From an uncultured Eubacteriales bacterium (lineage in GTDB: Bacteria; Bacillota; Clostridia; Lachnospirales; Lachnospiraceae): a DNA stretch of 11,154 nt. Positions 1 to 6,774 of the stretch are shown here, one piece after another. Position 1 is the first letter of the stretch. The number at the start of each line of letters is the position of its first letter. Both the position numbers and the translations under genes were made by a program. The DNA is taken from positions 1 to 11,154 of the forward strand of contig UQVN01000095.1 of assembly GCA_900544525.1 (NCBI GenBank), given 5' to 3'. The notes below the pieces were generated by a model. That model did no database searches, was not told the DNA's origin, and worked only from the letters and a program-made list of their open reading frames with translations.

Positions 1-73
1 AAATCATTTATGAGAGAAAACTATAAAATGTGCTTTTCATCGTTTTGATAAACTCTTGAAAGAAAAGATAAAT

Positions 74-99
74 TGAATAAATAGATTTATATTTATTCA
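74..99. promoter_or_regulatory. 10-bp inverted repeat upstream of the FNT channel gene, possible operator
   Basis: The arms TGAATAAATA (74-83) and TATTTATTCA (90-99) are perfect reverse complements around a 6-bp spacer. The size and the TGA...TCA ends resemble a site for a dimeric repressor or a CRP/FNR-type regulator, but the arms are almost pure A/T and do not match a consensus I can name. A weak promoter may lie just upstream: TTGATA (45-50), 16 bp, then GATAAA (67-72). This would place the repeat at or just after the transcription start. As RNA it would be a weak hairpin in the leader. The palindrome is directly visible; its function is inferred. Confidence 0.35.
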
Positions 100-100
100 C

Positions 101-133
101 AAAGGAGTTAAAAAACGAATGATGACAAAATAG
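101..133 (+). other. Strong Shine-Dalgarno plus four-codon mini-ORF in the FNT leader
   Basis: AAAGGAG at 101-107 is a better ribosome binding site than the one used by the downstream gene. After 11 nt it is followed by ATG ATG ACA AAA TAG (119-133), encoding only M-M-T-K. The stop lies 14 nt before the GAGAGG that serves the channel gene. It could be a regulatory upstream ORF, a ribosome stand-by site, or chance in purine-rich DNA. It is too short to judge by coding potential. Confidence 0.25.
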
Positions 134-161
134 AAAATCTAAGAAAGAGAGGAAAAATGGA

Positions 162-938
162 ATGTTTCAAGAAGAATTTCAAGATGTTGTGAAAACAGGA
201 ATGATAAAAAATCGTTTTTTAAAGAAAAATCCATTGGGCTATTTTATTTCATCGATTATTGCAGGACTTTTTATTGCAGTAGGAGGATTTGTAGCTTTTT
301 TAATTGGCTCAATTGTATCAGTAGGAGAAGTAGCATCGTTAACAAAAGTGATTCAAGCAATCACATTTGCTTCCGCTCTTAGTCTCATCGTAATGGCTGG
401 AGCAGAATTATATACAGGAAATAATTTTGTAATGGCTTCTGCTTCCTTAAGAAAGCAAGTGCCATGGAAAGATACGATTCGACTTTGGGTCATCTGTTGG
501 ATTGGAAACTTAATTGGGTCTCTCATTTCTGCTGTTGCATTTCAATTAACAGGAATACCAAAAGGCAGTGTAGGTGCTTATTTTGCTACCATTGCAGAAG
601 GAAAAATGGCAATTGCACCTTTGTCTCTTTTAATACGAGCAATGTTTTGTAACATATTAGTATGCCTCGCTATCTGGTGTAGCATTAAATTAAAATCAGA
701 GTCTGGAAAGTTGATTATGGTATTTTGGTGCATTATGATCTTTATGATCTGTGGATTTGAACATAGCATTGCAAATATGAGTGTTTTAATGATTGGATTA
801 TTAAATGGAGCAGGAGCGGATGTCAGTATTGCAGGATATATTTATAATATTGCCATTGTAAGTATTGGTAATCTTCTTGGTTCTATTTTAGTTGTAGCAA
901 TTCCATATCATATTATTTCAAAAGAGATAGTAGAATAA
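162..938 (+). CDS. Formate/nitrite transporter (FNT) family channel
   Basis: This 258-residue polytopic membrane protein is a pentameric-type FNT channel that moves small monovalent anions such as formate, nitrite or hydrosulfide across the cytoplasmic membrane. Visible family hallmarks are A-E-L-Y-T-G-N-N (about 81-88, with T85 in the position of the conserved selectivity-region threonine), R-A-M-F-C-N-I-L-V-C-L-A (159-170), and G-F-E-H-S-I-A-N (198-205, with H201 as the conserved central pore histidine). Two G-N-L-(I/L)-G-S helix motifs lie at 115-120 and 236-241. Hydrophobic segments run from about residue 27 to 250, fitting six helices, and the length is normal for the family. GAGAGG at 147-152 sits 9 nt before the chosen ATG; another ATG at 157 is out of frame. 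The gene stands alone and ends at a strong terminator. The substrate (FocA-, NirC- or hydrosulfide-channel-like) cannot be decided from sequence alone. In a fermenting anaerobe formate export is the plainest guess. Confidence 0.9.
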   Translation: MFQEEFQDVVKTGMIKNRFLKKNPLGYFISSIIAGLFIAVGGFVAFLIGSIVSVGEVASLTKVIQAITFASALSLIVMAGAELYTGNNFVMASASLRKQVPWKDTIRLWVICWIGNLIGSLISAVAFQLTGIPKGSVGAYFATIAEGKMAIAPLSLLIRAMFCNILVCLAIWCSIKLKSESGKLIMVFWCIMIFMICGFEHSIANMSVLMIGLLNGAGADVSIAGYIYNIAIVSIGNLLGSILVVAIPYHIISKEIVE

Positions 939-980
939 AAGATAAAATATAATTTAATAAGTTCATATTGAAATTTACAT

Positions 981-1057
981 AAGCAGTTAATCTTTTCGAC
1001 CACGAACGTGAGAAGTTCCCAAAGCGTTCTTCTCATCGTTGATTAGCTGCTTTTTTT
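981..1057 (+). terminator. Compound intrinsic terminator after the FNT gene
   Basis: A 12-bp outer stem pairs 981-992 (AAGCAGTTAATC) with 1041-1052 (GATTAGCTGCTT), with one G·U pair, and runs into seven T residues at 1051-1057. Inside it a second stem pairs 1005-1015 (AACGTGAGAAG) with 1029-1040 (CTTCTCATCGTT), with one bulged T at 1036 and a 13-nt loop. A 12-nt one-sided bulge (993-1004) lies between the two stems on the 5' side. It ends 43 nt after the FNT stop codon begins and fits termination of that transcript. It is larger and more branched than a minimal terminator. Confidence 0.85.
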
Positions 1058-1206
1058 ATGAGTGTTTGGGTATGAGAAGAGAATAAAAGGGAAATAAATG
1101 TTGTTAGGAAGGAAAAAATACCAAATATTTTGGAGATTTTTTGAGGAAACAACAATGAGAAAAAATTACAGCAAGAATAGAAACTGGTAGATTCATGGAA
1201 AAGCAG

Positions 1207-1235
1207 TTGTAAGAATGAAAAGAATCCCGTATAAT
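1207..1235 (+). promoter_or_regulatory. Sigma-A type promoter for the M16C peptidase gene
   Basis: TTGTAA (1207-1212) and a perfect TATAAT (1230-1235) are separated by exactly 17 bp. Transcription would start near 1242, giving a leader of about 88 nt that contains the ribosome binding site and the hairpin at 1294-1321. No other good promoter was seen in the 257-nt gap after the FNT terminator. Confidence 0.7.
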
Positions 1236-1286
1236 GAATGGAGAAGTTAGGGAGAAGAATTCGTTTTTAATGAATTAGAAAAAAGG

Positions 1287-1321
1287 AAAGGAGTGTACAG
1301 AATAACAAGTTATTTTGTACA
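1287..1321 (+). promoter_or_regulatory. Shine-Dalgarno followed by a 28-nt hairpin that bridges to the start codon
   Basis: AAAGGAG at 1287-1293 is the only good ribosome binding site upstream of the peptidase gene, but it is 36 nt from the best ATG (1330). The sequence between them folds into a nearly perfect stem: 1294-1305 (TGTACAGAATAA) pairs with 1310-1321 (TTATTTTGTACA) over 12 bp, with one G·U pair, around the loop CAAG. With the stem folded, the Shine-Dalgarno abuts its base and only 8 nt (1322-1329) remain before the ATG, which is normal spacing. Alternatively the same palindrome could be a DNA operator downstream of the promoter. The stem is directly visible; the bridging role is inferred. 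Confidence 0.6.
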
Positions 1322-1329
1322 ATAACGAT

Positions 1330-4251
1330 ATGTTTGAAACAATAGGACAAGTCTATGGGGCGTATACACTAGAAGAACGCACTCATTTAAAAGAATTAAA
1401 TGCAACAGGATATATTATTCGCCATAATAAGACAAAAGCGAGAATTGTTGTTATTTCCAATGAAGATGAGAATAAAGTATTCACGATTGGATTCCGTACA
1501 CCACCAAAGGACAATACAGGAGTACCTCATATTATGGAACACTCCGTATTATGTGGCTCTAAGGAGTTTCCAGCAAAAGATCCATTTATTGAATTAGTAA
1601 AAGGTTCATTAAATACCTTTTTAAATGCCATGACCTATCCAGATAAAACTGTTTATCCAGTGGCAAGTTGTAATGATAAAGATTTTCATAATCTAATGCA
1701 CGTTTACTTAGATGCTGTATTTTATCCAAATATTTACGAACGTCCACAGATTATGATGCAAGAAGGCTGGCATTATGAAGCCGAGACAATGGATGCGCCA
1801 ATCCAATATAATGGTGTTGTTTATAATGAAATGAAAGGTGCATTTTCTTCTGCTGATGAACAGCTTTCTCGTTTAATAAAAGTTTCATTATTAAAAGGAA
1901 CACCATATGAGTTTGAATCTGGTGGAGATCCAAAGTATATTCCAGATTTAACACAGGAAGACTTTTTAGAATTTCATAGAACTTACTATCATCCATCTAA
2001 CAGTTATATTTATCTCTATGGGGATATGGATTTTGAAAAAGATCTAGCGTGGATGGACGAACATTATTTAAGCAAGTTTGAGGAACTACAAATTGATTCT
2101 GCGATTACGACTTGTGATGCTTCTATGGCAGAAAGACGAGTGGTAGAAGAGTATTCTATTAGTGAATCTGAGAAGGAAGAAGATAATACGTATTTAAGTT
2201 GGAATACCGTTGTTGGAACAAGTCTTGATAAAGAATTATATCTTGCTTTTCAAATTCTTGATTATGCTTTATTTTCTGCTCCAGGAGCTCCAATTAAAAA
2301 GGCATTAATCGATAGTGGAATTGGAAAAGATATCGATAGTTCTTATGATAATGGCTTATTACAGCCAATGTTTTCTGTCATTGCAAAAAATGCAAATCCA
2401 TCAGATGAAGAAAAGTTTTTATCCATTCTTTATGGAGAGTTTAAACGCGTAGTAGAACAAGGAGTGGATCGCCGTTCTTTAGAAGCTGCTATTAATTATT
2501 ATGAGTTCAAATATCGGGAAGCAAATTTTGGAAGATTTCCAAAAGGTTTAATGTATGGACTTCAATTATTTGATAGCTGGCTTTATGATGATGCGAAGCC
2601 ATTTATTCATTTACAGACAGAAGAAACCTTTGCATTTTTAAAACAAAATTTAGATTCTGGTTATTTTGAACAATTAATAGAACGTTACTTCCTTCATAAC
2701 GATCATACAACAGTGGTCGTGTTAAAACCGAAAAAAGGATTAAATGATGAGGCAGAGCAAAAGGTAAAGGAAAAATTAAGTGCCTATGAAAAAACTCTCA
2801 CAAGAGAAGAAAAAGAGGCGATTGTAGAAGGCACAAAAGCGTTAAAGGCTTATCAAGATGAACCATCCACACAAGAAGAGTTATTGTCCATTCCTATGCT
2901 TGAAATTTCAGATATTAAAAAAGAAATTCAACCACTTTATAATAAGGAAGAAGAAATTTGTGGTACAAAAGTCATTAGCCATGAATTATTTACAAATGGA
3001 ATTGTTTATACCTCTTTGAATTTCAAATTGGATCATTTAACAGAACAACAGCTGTCTTTTGCCTCTTTATTAACAGCAATTTATCAGTTTGTGGATACGG
3101 AACATTTTACTTATAATGAGTTAGCCAATGAAGTGAATATTGAAACAGGTGGCATTTATACAAATGTAACTGTTTTACCAACAAAGAATAAAAATCCACT
3201 TCCAATCTTTGAGATTCGTGGTAAAGCGTTAGAAGATAAATGCGATTCTATGTTAGAATTAATGAAAGAAATTTTATTCCATTCTAAATTAGATGATAAA
3301 AAACGTTTAAAAGAAGTATTAGAAGAGACAAAATCCCGTATGCAAATGCAGTTATCCGCACAAGGACATTCTGTATCTGCAAACCGCGTGATGTCTTATT
3401 TTTCAAAAGTATCTTACGAAAAGGAATGTGTATTAGGAGTTACGTTCTATAGTATGCTACTTGATTTATTAGAAAATTATGAAGAAAAGGCAGATTGGCT
3501 CATAGAACAATTAAAAGAAACACAAAAGGCAATGTTCCAAAAACAAAACTTAATCGTAAGTTATACTTCTGGCGTTTTAGCAAAAGACACATTGAAAACA
3601 GGATTTGAACATTTTGTATCTTCTCTTTATGAAGATGCAGAAGAAAGAGAGCTTTTAGTAGTAGAGCCTTCTGTGAAAAACGAAGGATTCCAAACAGCTA
3701 GTCAAGTGCAGTATGTGGCAACAGGCGGTAATTTCTGTGAAAAAGGATTTCAGTATACAGGAGCGTTAAAAGCGTTACAAGTGATGTTCTCCTACGATTA
3801 TTTATGGTTGAATATTCGTGTGAAAGGTGGAGCTTATGGCTGTATGTGTGGATTTACGAGAACAGGAGATTCTTATTTCACTTCTTATCGCGATCCAAAC
3901 CTTATGGAGACATTTGAAGTGTACCAAAAAGCCTCAGATTATGTAAGAGGATTTGATTGTGACGATCGGGATATGACAAAATATATTATTGGAGCCATTG
4001 GTTCTATGGATATTCCAATGGAACCTTCTGCAAAAGGAGCACGTTCTTTCAACTGTTATTTAATGGGAGTCACAGAAGAAGAATTACAAAGAGAGCGTGA
4101 TGAACTTCTTGCTACAAATCAAGAGACGATTCGTGGATTAGCGGACTTAATTCATTCCGTTACAGAAGAAAAATTGATTTGTGCTGTTGGTGGCGAAACA
4201 AAATTAAAAGAAAGTGAAGGACAGTTTAAACAACTTCGCAGCATTTTCTAA
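1330..4251 (+). CDS. Insulinase-family zinc metallopeptidase, M16C (presequence-protease type)
   Basis: This large single-chain peptidase is of the type that encloses and degrades short unfolded peptides in a two-halved chamber; it is probably cytoplasmic, as no signal peptide is seen. Numbered from the ATG at 1330 it has 973 residues, typical of M16C. The inverted zinc motif is H67-I-M-E70-H71, within a stretch closely resembling mitochondrial/plastid PreP (H-S-V-L-C-G-S, then K-G-S-L-N-T-F-L-N-A-M-T-Y-P-D). The third zinc ligand is E167 in Y-N-E-M-K-G, about the same distance from the motif as in PreP. The C-terminal half carries R830 and Y836 in R-V-K-G-G-A-Y-G, the substrate-carboxyl site of the family. 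An in-frame TTG at 1315 would add five residues, but it lies inside the leader hairpin and the in-frame stop at 1303 excludes anything longer. I prefer 1330 because of the hairpin-bridged ribosome binding site. The gene has its own promoter and may be read through into era. The physiological substrate is unknown. Confidence 0.93.
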   Translation: MFETIGQVYGAYTLEERTHLKELNATGYIIRHNKTKARIVVISNEDENKVFTIGFRTPPKDNTGVPHIMEHSVLCGSKEFPAKDPFIELVKGSLNTFLNAMTYPDKTVYPVASCNDKDFHNLMHVYLDAVFYPNIYERPQIMMQEGWHYEAETMDAPIQYNGVVYNEMKGAFSSADEQLSRLIKVSLLKGTPYEFESGGDPKYIPDLTQEDFLEFHRTYYHPSNSYIYLYGDMDFEKDLAWMDEHYLSKFEELQIDSAITTCDASMAERRVVEEYSISESEKEEDNTYLSWNTVVGTSLDKELYLAFQILDYALFSAPGAPIKKALIDSGIGKDIDSSYDNGLLQPMFSVIAKNANPSDEEKFLSILYGEFKRVVEQGVDRRSLEAAINYYEFKYREANFGRFPKGLMYGLQLFDSWLYDDAKPFIHLQTEETFAFLKQNLDSGYFEQLIERYFLHNDHTTVVVLKPKKGLNDEAEQKVKEKLSAYEKTLTREEKEAIVEGTKALKAYQDEPSTQEELLSIPMLEISDIKKEIQPLYNKEEEICGTKVISHELFTNGIVYTSLNFKLDHLTEQQLSFASLLTAIYQFVDTEHFTYNELANEVNIETGGIYTNVTVLPTKNKNPLPIFEIRGKALEDKCDSMLELMKEILFHSKLDDKKRLKEVLEETKSRMQMQLSAQGHSVSANRVMSYFSKVSYEKECVLGVTFYSMLLDLLENYEEKADWLIEQLKETQKAMFQKQNLIVSYTSGVLAKDTLKTGFEHFVSSLYEDAEERELLVVEPSVKNEGFQTASQVQYVATGGNFCEKGFQYTGALKALQVMFSYDYLWLNIRVKGGAYGCMCGFTRTGDSYFTSYRDPNLMETFEVYQKASDYVRGFDCDDRDMTKYIIGAIGSMDIPMEPSAKGARSFNCYLMGVTEEELQRERDELLATNQETIRGLADLIHSVTEEKLICAVGGETKLKESEGQFKQLRSIF

Positions 4252-4319
4252 AGGAGGAAAAGCAAGCGATGAAAATAAGAGATCCAATGGAGCATAGTTG
4301 GATCTCTTATACGTTATGA
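4251..4319 (+). other. Intercistronic 16-codon ORF containing a perfect 13-bp hairpin
   Basis: AAGGAGG (4251-4257) overlaps the last base of the M16C stop codon and is followed after 11 nt by an ATG at 4269, opening a 16-codon frame (M-K-I-R-D-P-M-E-H-S-W-I-S-Y-T-L) that stops at 4317-4319. Most of this frame is a perfect inverted repeat: 4275-4287 pairs with 4298-4310 over 13 bp, with a 10-nt loop. There is no T-run after it on the + strand, so it is a poor intrinsic terminator. A ribosome translating the small frame would open the stem. It could be an mRNA stability or processing element, a leader peptide, or a degenerate terminator. Confidence 0.5.
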
Positions 4320-4377
4320 CAAAGAGCTGATGAGAAAGGATTTTCTTTCATTGGCTAGAAAAGAAAGGGAATATAAT

Positions 4378-5292
4378 ATGGCAAAAAATAAATTTAAATC
4401 TGGATTTGTGACACTGATCGGACGTCCAAATGTTGGAAAATCAACATTAATGAATCATTTAATTGGACAAAAAATTGCAATTACATCCAATAAACCACAG
4501 ACCACAAGAAACCGAATTCAGACGGTTTATACGGATGAAAAAGGGCAGATTATTTTTCTTGATACTCCAGGGATGAACCGAGCAAAAAATAAACTTGGAG
4601 AATATATGTTGACAGTAGCTCAAAGAACATTAAATGAAGTGGATGTTATCTTATGGGTAGTAGAAGCCAGTGAATACATTGGGCCAGCAGAGCAATATAT
4701 TATTGAACAGTTAAAACAGACAAAGACACCAGTGATTCTAATTATTAATAAAATCGATACCATTGATAAAAATCAAATTGGAGCAGTGATGAAGGCGTAT
4801 CAAGGCGTTCTTCCAGTTGCCGATATGATTCCAGTATCCGCCCTAAGAAGTCGCAATATGGATGAGGTCATTCAAGCGATTTTAAAACAACTTCCAGAAG
4901 GACCACAGTATTATGATGAAGATACCATTACCGATCAGCCAGAGCGTCAGATTGTAGCGGAATTAATCCGTGAAAAGGCACTTCGTTGTTTGGATAAAGA
5001 AGTACCTCATGGAATTGCTGTTATGATCGATCAGATGAAGACACGTCCAAATGGTGCCATTGTGGATATTGATGCAACTATCGTATGCGAAAGAGATTCT
5101 CATAAGGGAATTATTATTGGAAAACAAGGAGCCATGTTAAAGAAAATTGGAACACAAGCTCGCATTGAGATCGAAGGTTTGTTGGATGTGAAGGTCAATT
5201 TACAGCTTTGGGTAAAAGTGAAGAAAGATTGGCGTGATAGCGAATTATTATTAAAGAACTACGGTTATGATAAAAAAGATCTAAACTTATAA
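4378..5292 (+). CDS. era: GTPase Era, ribosome small-subunit assembly factor
   Basis: Era binds the 3' end of 16S rRNA and assists 30S subunit maturation, acting in the cytoplasm and at the membrane. The G domain shows all expected motifs: G1 G15-R-P-N-V-G-K-S-T, the switch-I P40-Q-T-T-R typical of Era, G3 D62-T-P-G, G4 N124-K-I-D and G5 S154-A-L. The C-terminal KH RNA-binding domain contains R-D-S-H-K-G-I-I-I-G-K-Q-G, with the GxxG loop at 248-251. From the ATG at 4378 the protein has 304 residues, the usual family length, and AAAGGG (4364-4369) lies 8 nt upstream. An in-frame ATG at 4330 would add 16 residues but has no good ribosome binding site. recO follows after 21 nt, a common pairing that suggests one transcript. 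I see no separate promoter, so expression may depend on read-through from the M16C gene. Confidence 0.96.
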   Translation: MAKNKFKSGFVTLIGRPNVGKSTLMNHLIGQKIAITSNKPQTTRNRIQTVYTDEKGQIIFLDTPGMNRAKNKLGEYMLTVAQRTLNEVDVILWVVEASEYIGPAEQYIIEQLKQTKTPVILIINKIDTIDKNQIGAVMKAYQGVLPVADMIPVSALRSRNMDEVIQAILKQLPEGPQYYDEDTITDQPERQIVAELIREKALRCLDKEVPHGIAVMIDQMKTRPNGAIVDIDATIVCERDSHKGIIIGKQGAMLKKIGTQARIEIEGLLDVKVNLQLWVKVKKDWRDSELLLKNYGYDKKDLNL

Positions 5293-5313
5293 AGAATTTA
5301 GGAGAGAAGAAAA

Positions 5314-6057
5314 ATGGGTGAACTTGTTACAATGACAGCTATGGTTTTATCCGCTTCTAATGTGGGGGATTTTGACAAGAGAATTGTACTGCTTACAAAA
5401 GAAAGAGGAAAAATTTCTGCTTTTGCAAAGGGAGCAAGAAGACCCAATAGTCCATTTGTTGCTATTTGTCAGCCTTTTTCTTTTGGACAATTTTCTTTTT
5501 ATGAAGGGCGTAGTTCTTATAACTTACATCATGCAGAAATCACCAATTACTTTCAAGAACTTCGCAATGATTTGGATAGCATTTATCTTGGGATGTATTT
5601 TTGTGAATTTGCAGATTATTTGACAAGAGAAAATAATGATGAGGGTGCGATTTTAAAATTGCTGTATCAGAGTTTACGAGCTCTTGGAAAAGGGACAATT
5701 AAGAAATCATTAGTGCGCTATATTTATGAAATTAAAGTGTTAGCGTATTATGGACAGGCTATGGAAACATTTTGCTGTGTTAAGTGCAAAAAAGAAGATC
5801 AATTAGTTGCGTTTGACAGTGAGAGCGGAGGAGTTCTCTGCGCGGATTGTAAAAAAATGATGAAAGGGACGATTGGAATTCATCCATCCACTCTTTATGC
5901 ATTACAATATATTTTGGCCAGTCCGTTAGAGAAATTGTATACGTTTACGGTTTCGGGCGAAGTATTAAAACAATTAAAAGCCATTACAGAACAATATATT
6001 CGCGTGTATGTGGATAAAAAATTCAAAACTTTGGATTTTCTTATGGATAGTTATTGA
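5314..6057 (+). CDS. recO: DNA repair protein RecO
   Basis: RecO works with RecR (and RecF) to replace SSB by RecA on single-stranded DNA in gap and recombination repair. The 247-residue protein has the N-terminal OB-fold region (about 1-80), including the family signature V-L-L-T-K-E-R-G-K-I-S-A-F-A-K-G-A-R-R, a helical middle, and a zinc finger formed by C155-x2-C158 and C176-x2-C179. Length and order are normal for Firmicutes RecO. AGGAGAG (5300-5306) precedes the ATG by 7 nt; in-frame ATGs at codons 7 and 10 have no comparable site. It follows era by 21 nt and probably shares its mRNA. The last bases of the gene overlap the -35 box of the next promoter. Confidence 0.95.
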   Translation: MGELVTMTAMVLSASNVGDFDKRIVLLTKERGKISAFAKGARRPNSPFVAICQPFSFGQFSFYEGRSSYNLHHAEITNYFQELRNDLDSIYLGMYFCEFADYLTRENNDEGAILKLLYQSLRALGKGTIKKSLVRYIYEIKVLAYYGQAMETFCCVKCKKEDQLVAFDSESGGVLCADCKKMMKGTIGIHPSTLYALQYILASPLEKLYTFTVSGEVLKQLKAITEQYIRVYVDKKFKTLDFLMDSY

Positions 6058-6082
6058 AAATTGAAACAATAGACGGTACAAT
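6054..6082 (+). promoter_or_regulatory. Promoter for the lipoprotein gene, overlapping the recO stop codon
   Basis: TTGAAA (6054-6059) and TACAAT (6077-6082) are separated by 17 bp, each one mismatch from the sigma-A consensus. The -35 box includes the recO stop codon (6055-6057). Transcription would start near 6089, leaving a leader of about 68 nt. Within that leader TGTCAC (6106-6111) and GTGACA (6136-6141) are complementary and could form a weak stem ending just before the ribosome binding site. Confidence 0.6.
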
Positions 6083-6156
6083 AAGAAGAACGTAAAATTT
6101 TATATTGTCACCAAAAGGGTAGGAATGAAAATAACGTGACAGGATAGGAGTTTATT

Positions 6157-6747
6157 GTGAAAAAAACTACAAAAATGATGGCGATTTTCTGTTTGACAGC
6201 AAGTCTTTTAACAGCCTGCGGAAATCCTATGAAAAAAATGGATAAAAACACCGTGTATTTAAAGAAAGATAATACGGTAGAAAGTCTTTCCGTTGAAGAT
6301 TTTGATAAATCTTATTATAAGGAAGAAGAATTGAAATCTTTTATTGAAGAAGAAGTAAAAAGTCAACAAGAAGCTCGTGGGGAAGAGAGTGTTTCTGTTT
6401 CAGAGTTTAAAGTGGAAGATAAAAAAGTTACTTTAGATTTAAAGTATCAGTCAGTGGAAGATTATGTACAGTTTACGGATACCGTTTTAGAAACGGGAGT
6501 ATATAGTAAACAAGTATTTCAGGATCAGTTGACGTTTATCGATGCGGATTCTAAGGAAGAAGTAATCGATGGTATCAAAGAGGATGGGGAACTTCAATAT
6601 GTAAAAATAAAAGACCCTGAAGAAATACAAGTATTAGTTGATGGAGACATTTTGTATTATTCAAAAAGCATAGAGTTAGTAAAGAAAAATTTAGTAAAAG
6701 TTCCCGCTGGAACAGAAAGTGTCATCCTTTATAAACAAAAAGGATAA
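6157..6747 (+). CDS. Small membrane-anchored lipoprotein of unknown function
   Basis: The 196-residue product starts with a classical lipoprotein signal: K-K near the N-terminus, a hydrophobic stretch (about 7-18) and a lipobox L18-T-A-C21. It should be lipid-anchored at C21 on the outer face of the membrane. The mature part is rich in acidic residues and lysine, with a charged, probably helical segment (S-Y-Y-K-E-E-E-L-K-S-F-I, about 50-61) followed by alternating strand-like segments. I see no enzyme motif and do not recognise the family, though I recall similar small lipoproteins between recO and the glycyl-tRNA synthetase gene in other Lachnospiraceae. The start is GTG, with AGGAG (6146-6150) 6 nt upstream; later ATGs at codons 7 and 8 would cut into the signal peptide. 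Two stop codons in tandem (6745-6750) end the gene. It has its own promoter. Confidence 0.85.
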   Translation: MKKTTKMMAIFCLTASLLTACGNPMKKMDKNTVYLKKDNTVESLSVEDFDKSYYKEEELKSFIEEEVKSQQEARGEESVSVSEFKVEDKKVTLDLKYQSVEDYVQFTDTVLETGVYSKQVFQDQLTFIDADSKEEVIDGIKEDGELQYVKIKDPEEIQVLVDGDILYYSKSIELVKKNLVKVPAGTESVILYKQKG

Positions 6748-6753
6748 TAAGAT

Positions 6754-6774
6754 TTTGTCAAATAACTTGACAAA
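6754..6774. promoter_or_regulatory. Palindrome overlapping the -35 box of the glyS promoter
   Basis: TTTGTCAA (6754-6761) and TTGACAAA (6767-6774) are perfect 8-bp reverse complements around the 5-bp spacer ATAAC. The right arm contains the consensus -35 hexamer TTGACA. A protein bound here would compete with RNA polymerase, so this is a candidate operator. A short hairpin at the end of the lipoprotein mRNA is the alternative, but no T-run follows. The regulator is unknown. Confidence 0.4.

Noticed and set aside
1121..1142. Short hairpin (CCAAA/TTTGG) followed by six T residues, resembling a terminator.
   Set aside because: The stem is only 5 bp with a 3-nt loop, too weak, and no gene ends just before it.
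1098..1190. A 30-codon + strand ORF with a plausible AGGG ribosome binding site, encoding a basic peptide.
   Set aside because: It has no convincing promoter, its composition matches random AT-rich DNA, and no family is recognised. It could be real, but nothing beyond spacing supports it.
1315..1329. TTG at 1315 as the start of the M16C gene.
   Set aside because: It lies in the 3' arm of the leader hairpin, 21 nt from the Shine-Dalgarno. ATG 1330 gives normal spacing once the stem is folded.
4351..4377. TATAAT at 4372-4377 with TTGGCT at 4351-4356 as an era promoter.
   Set aside because: The spacer is only 15 bp and transcription would begin inside era. The TATAAT is simply the spacer between the ribosome binding site and the ATG.
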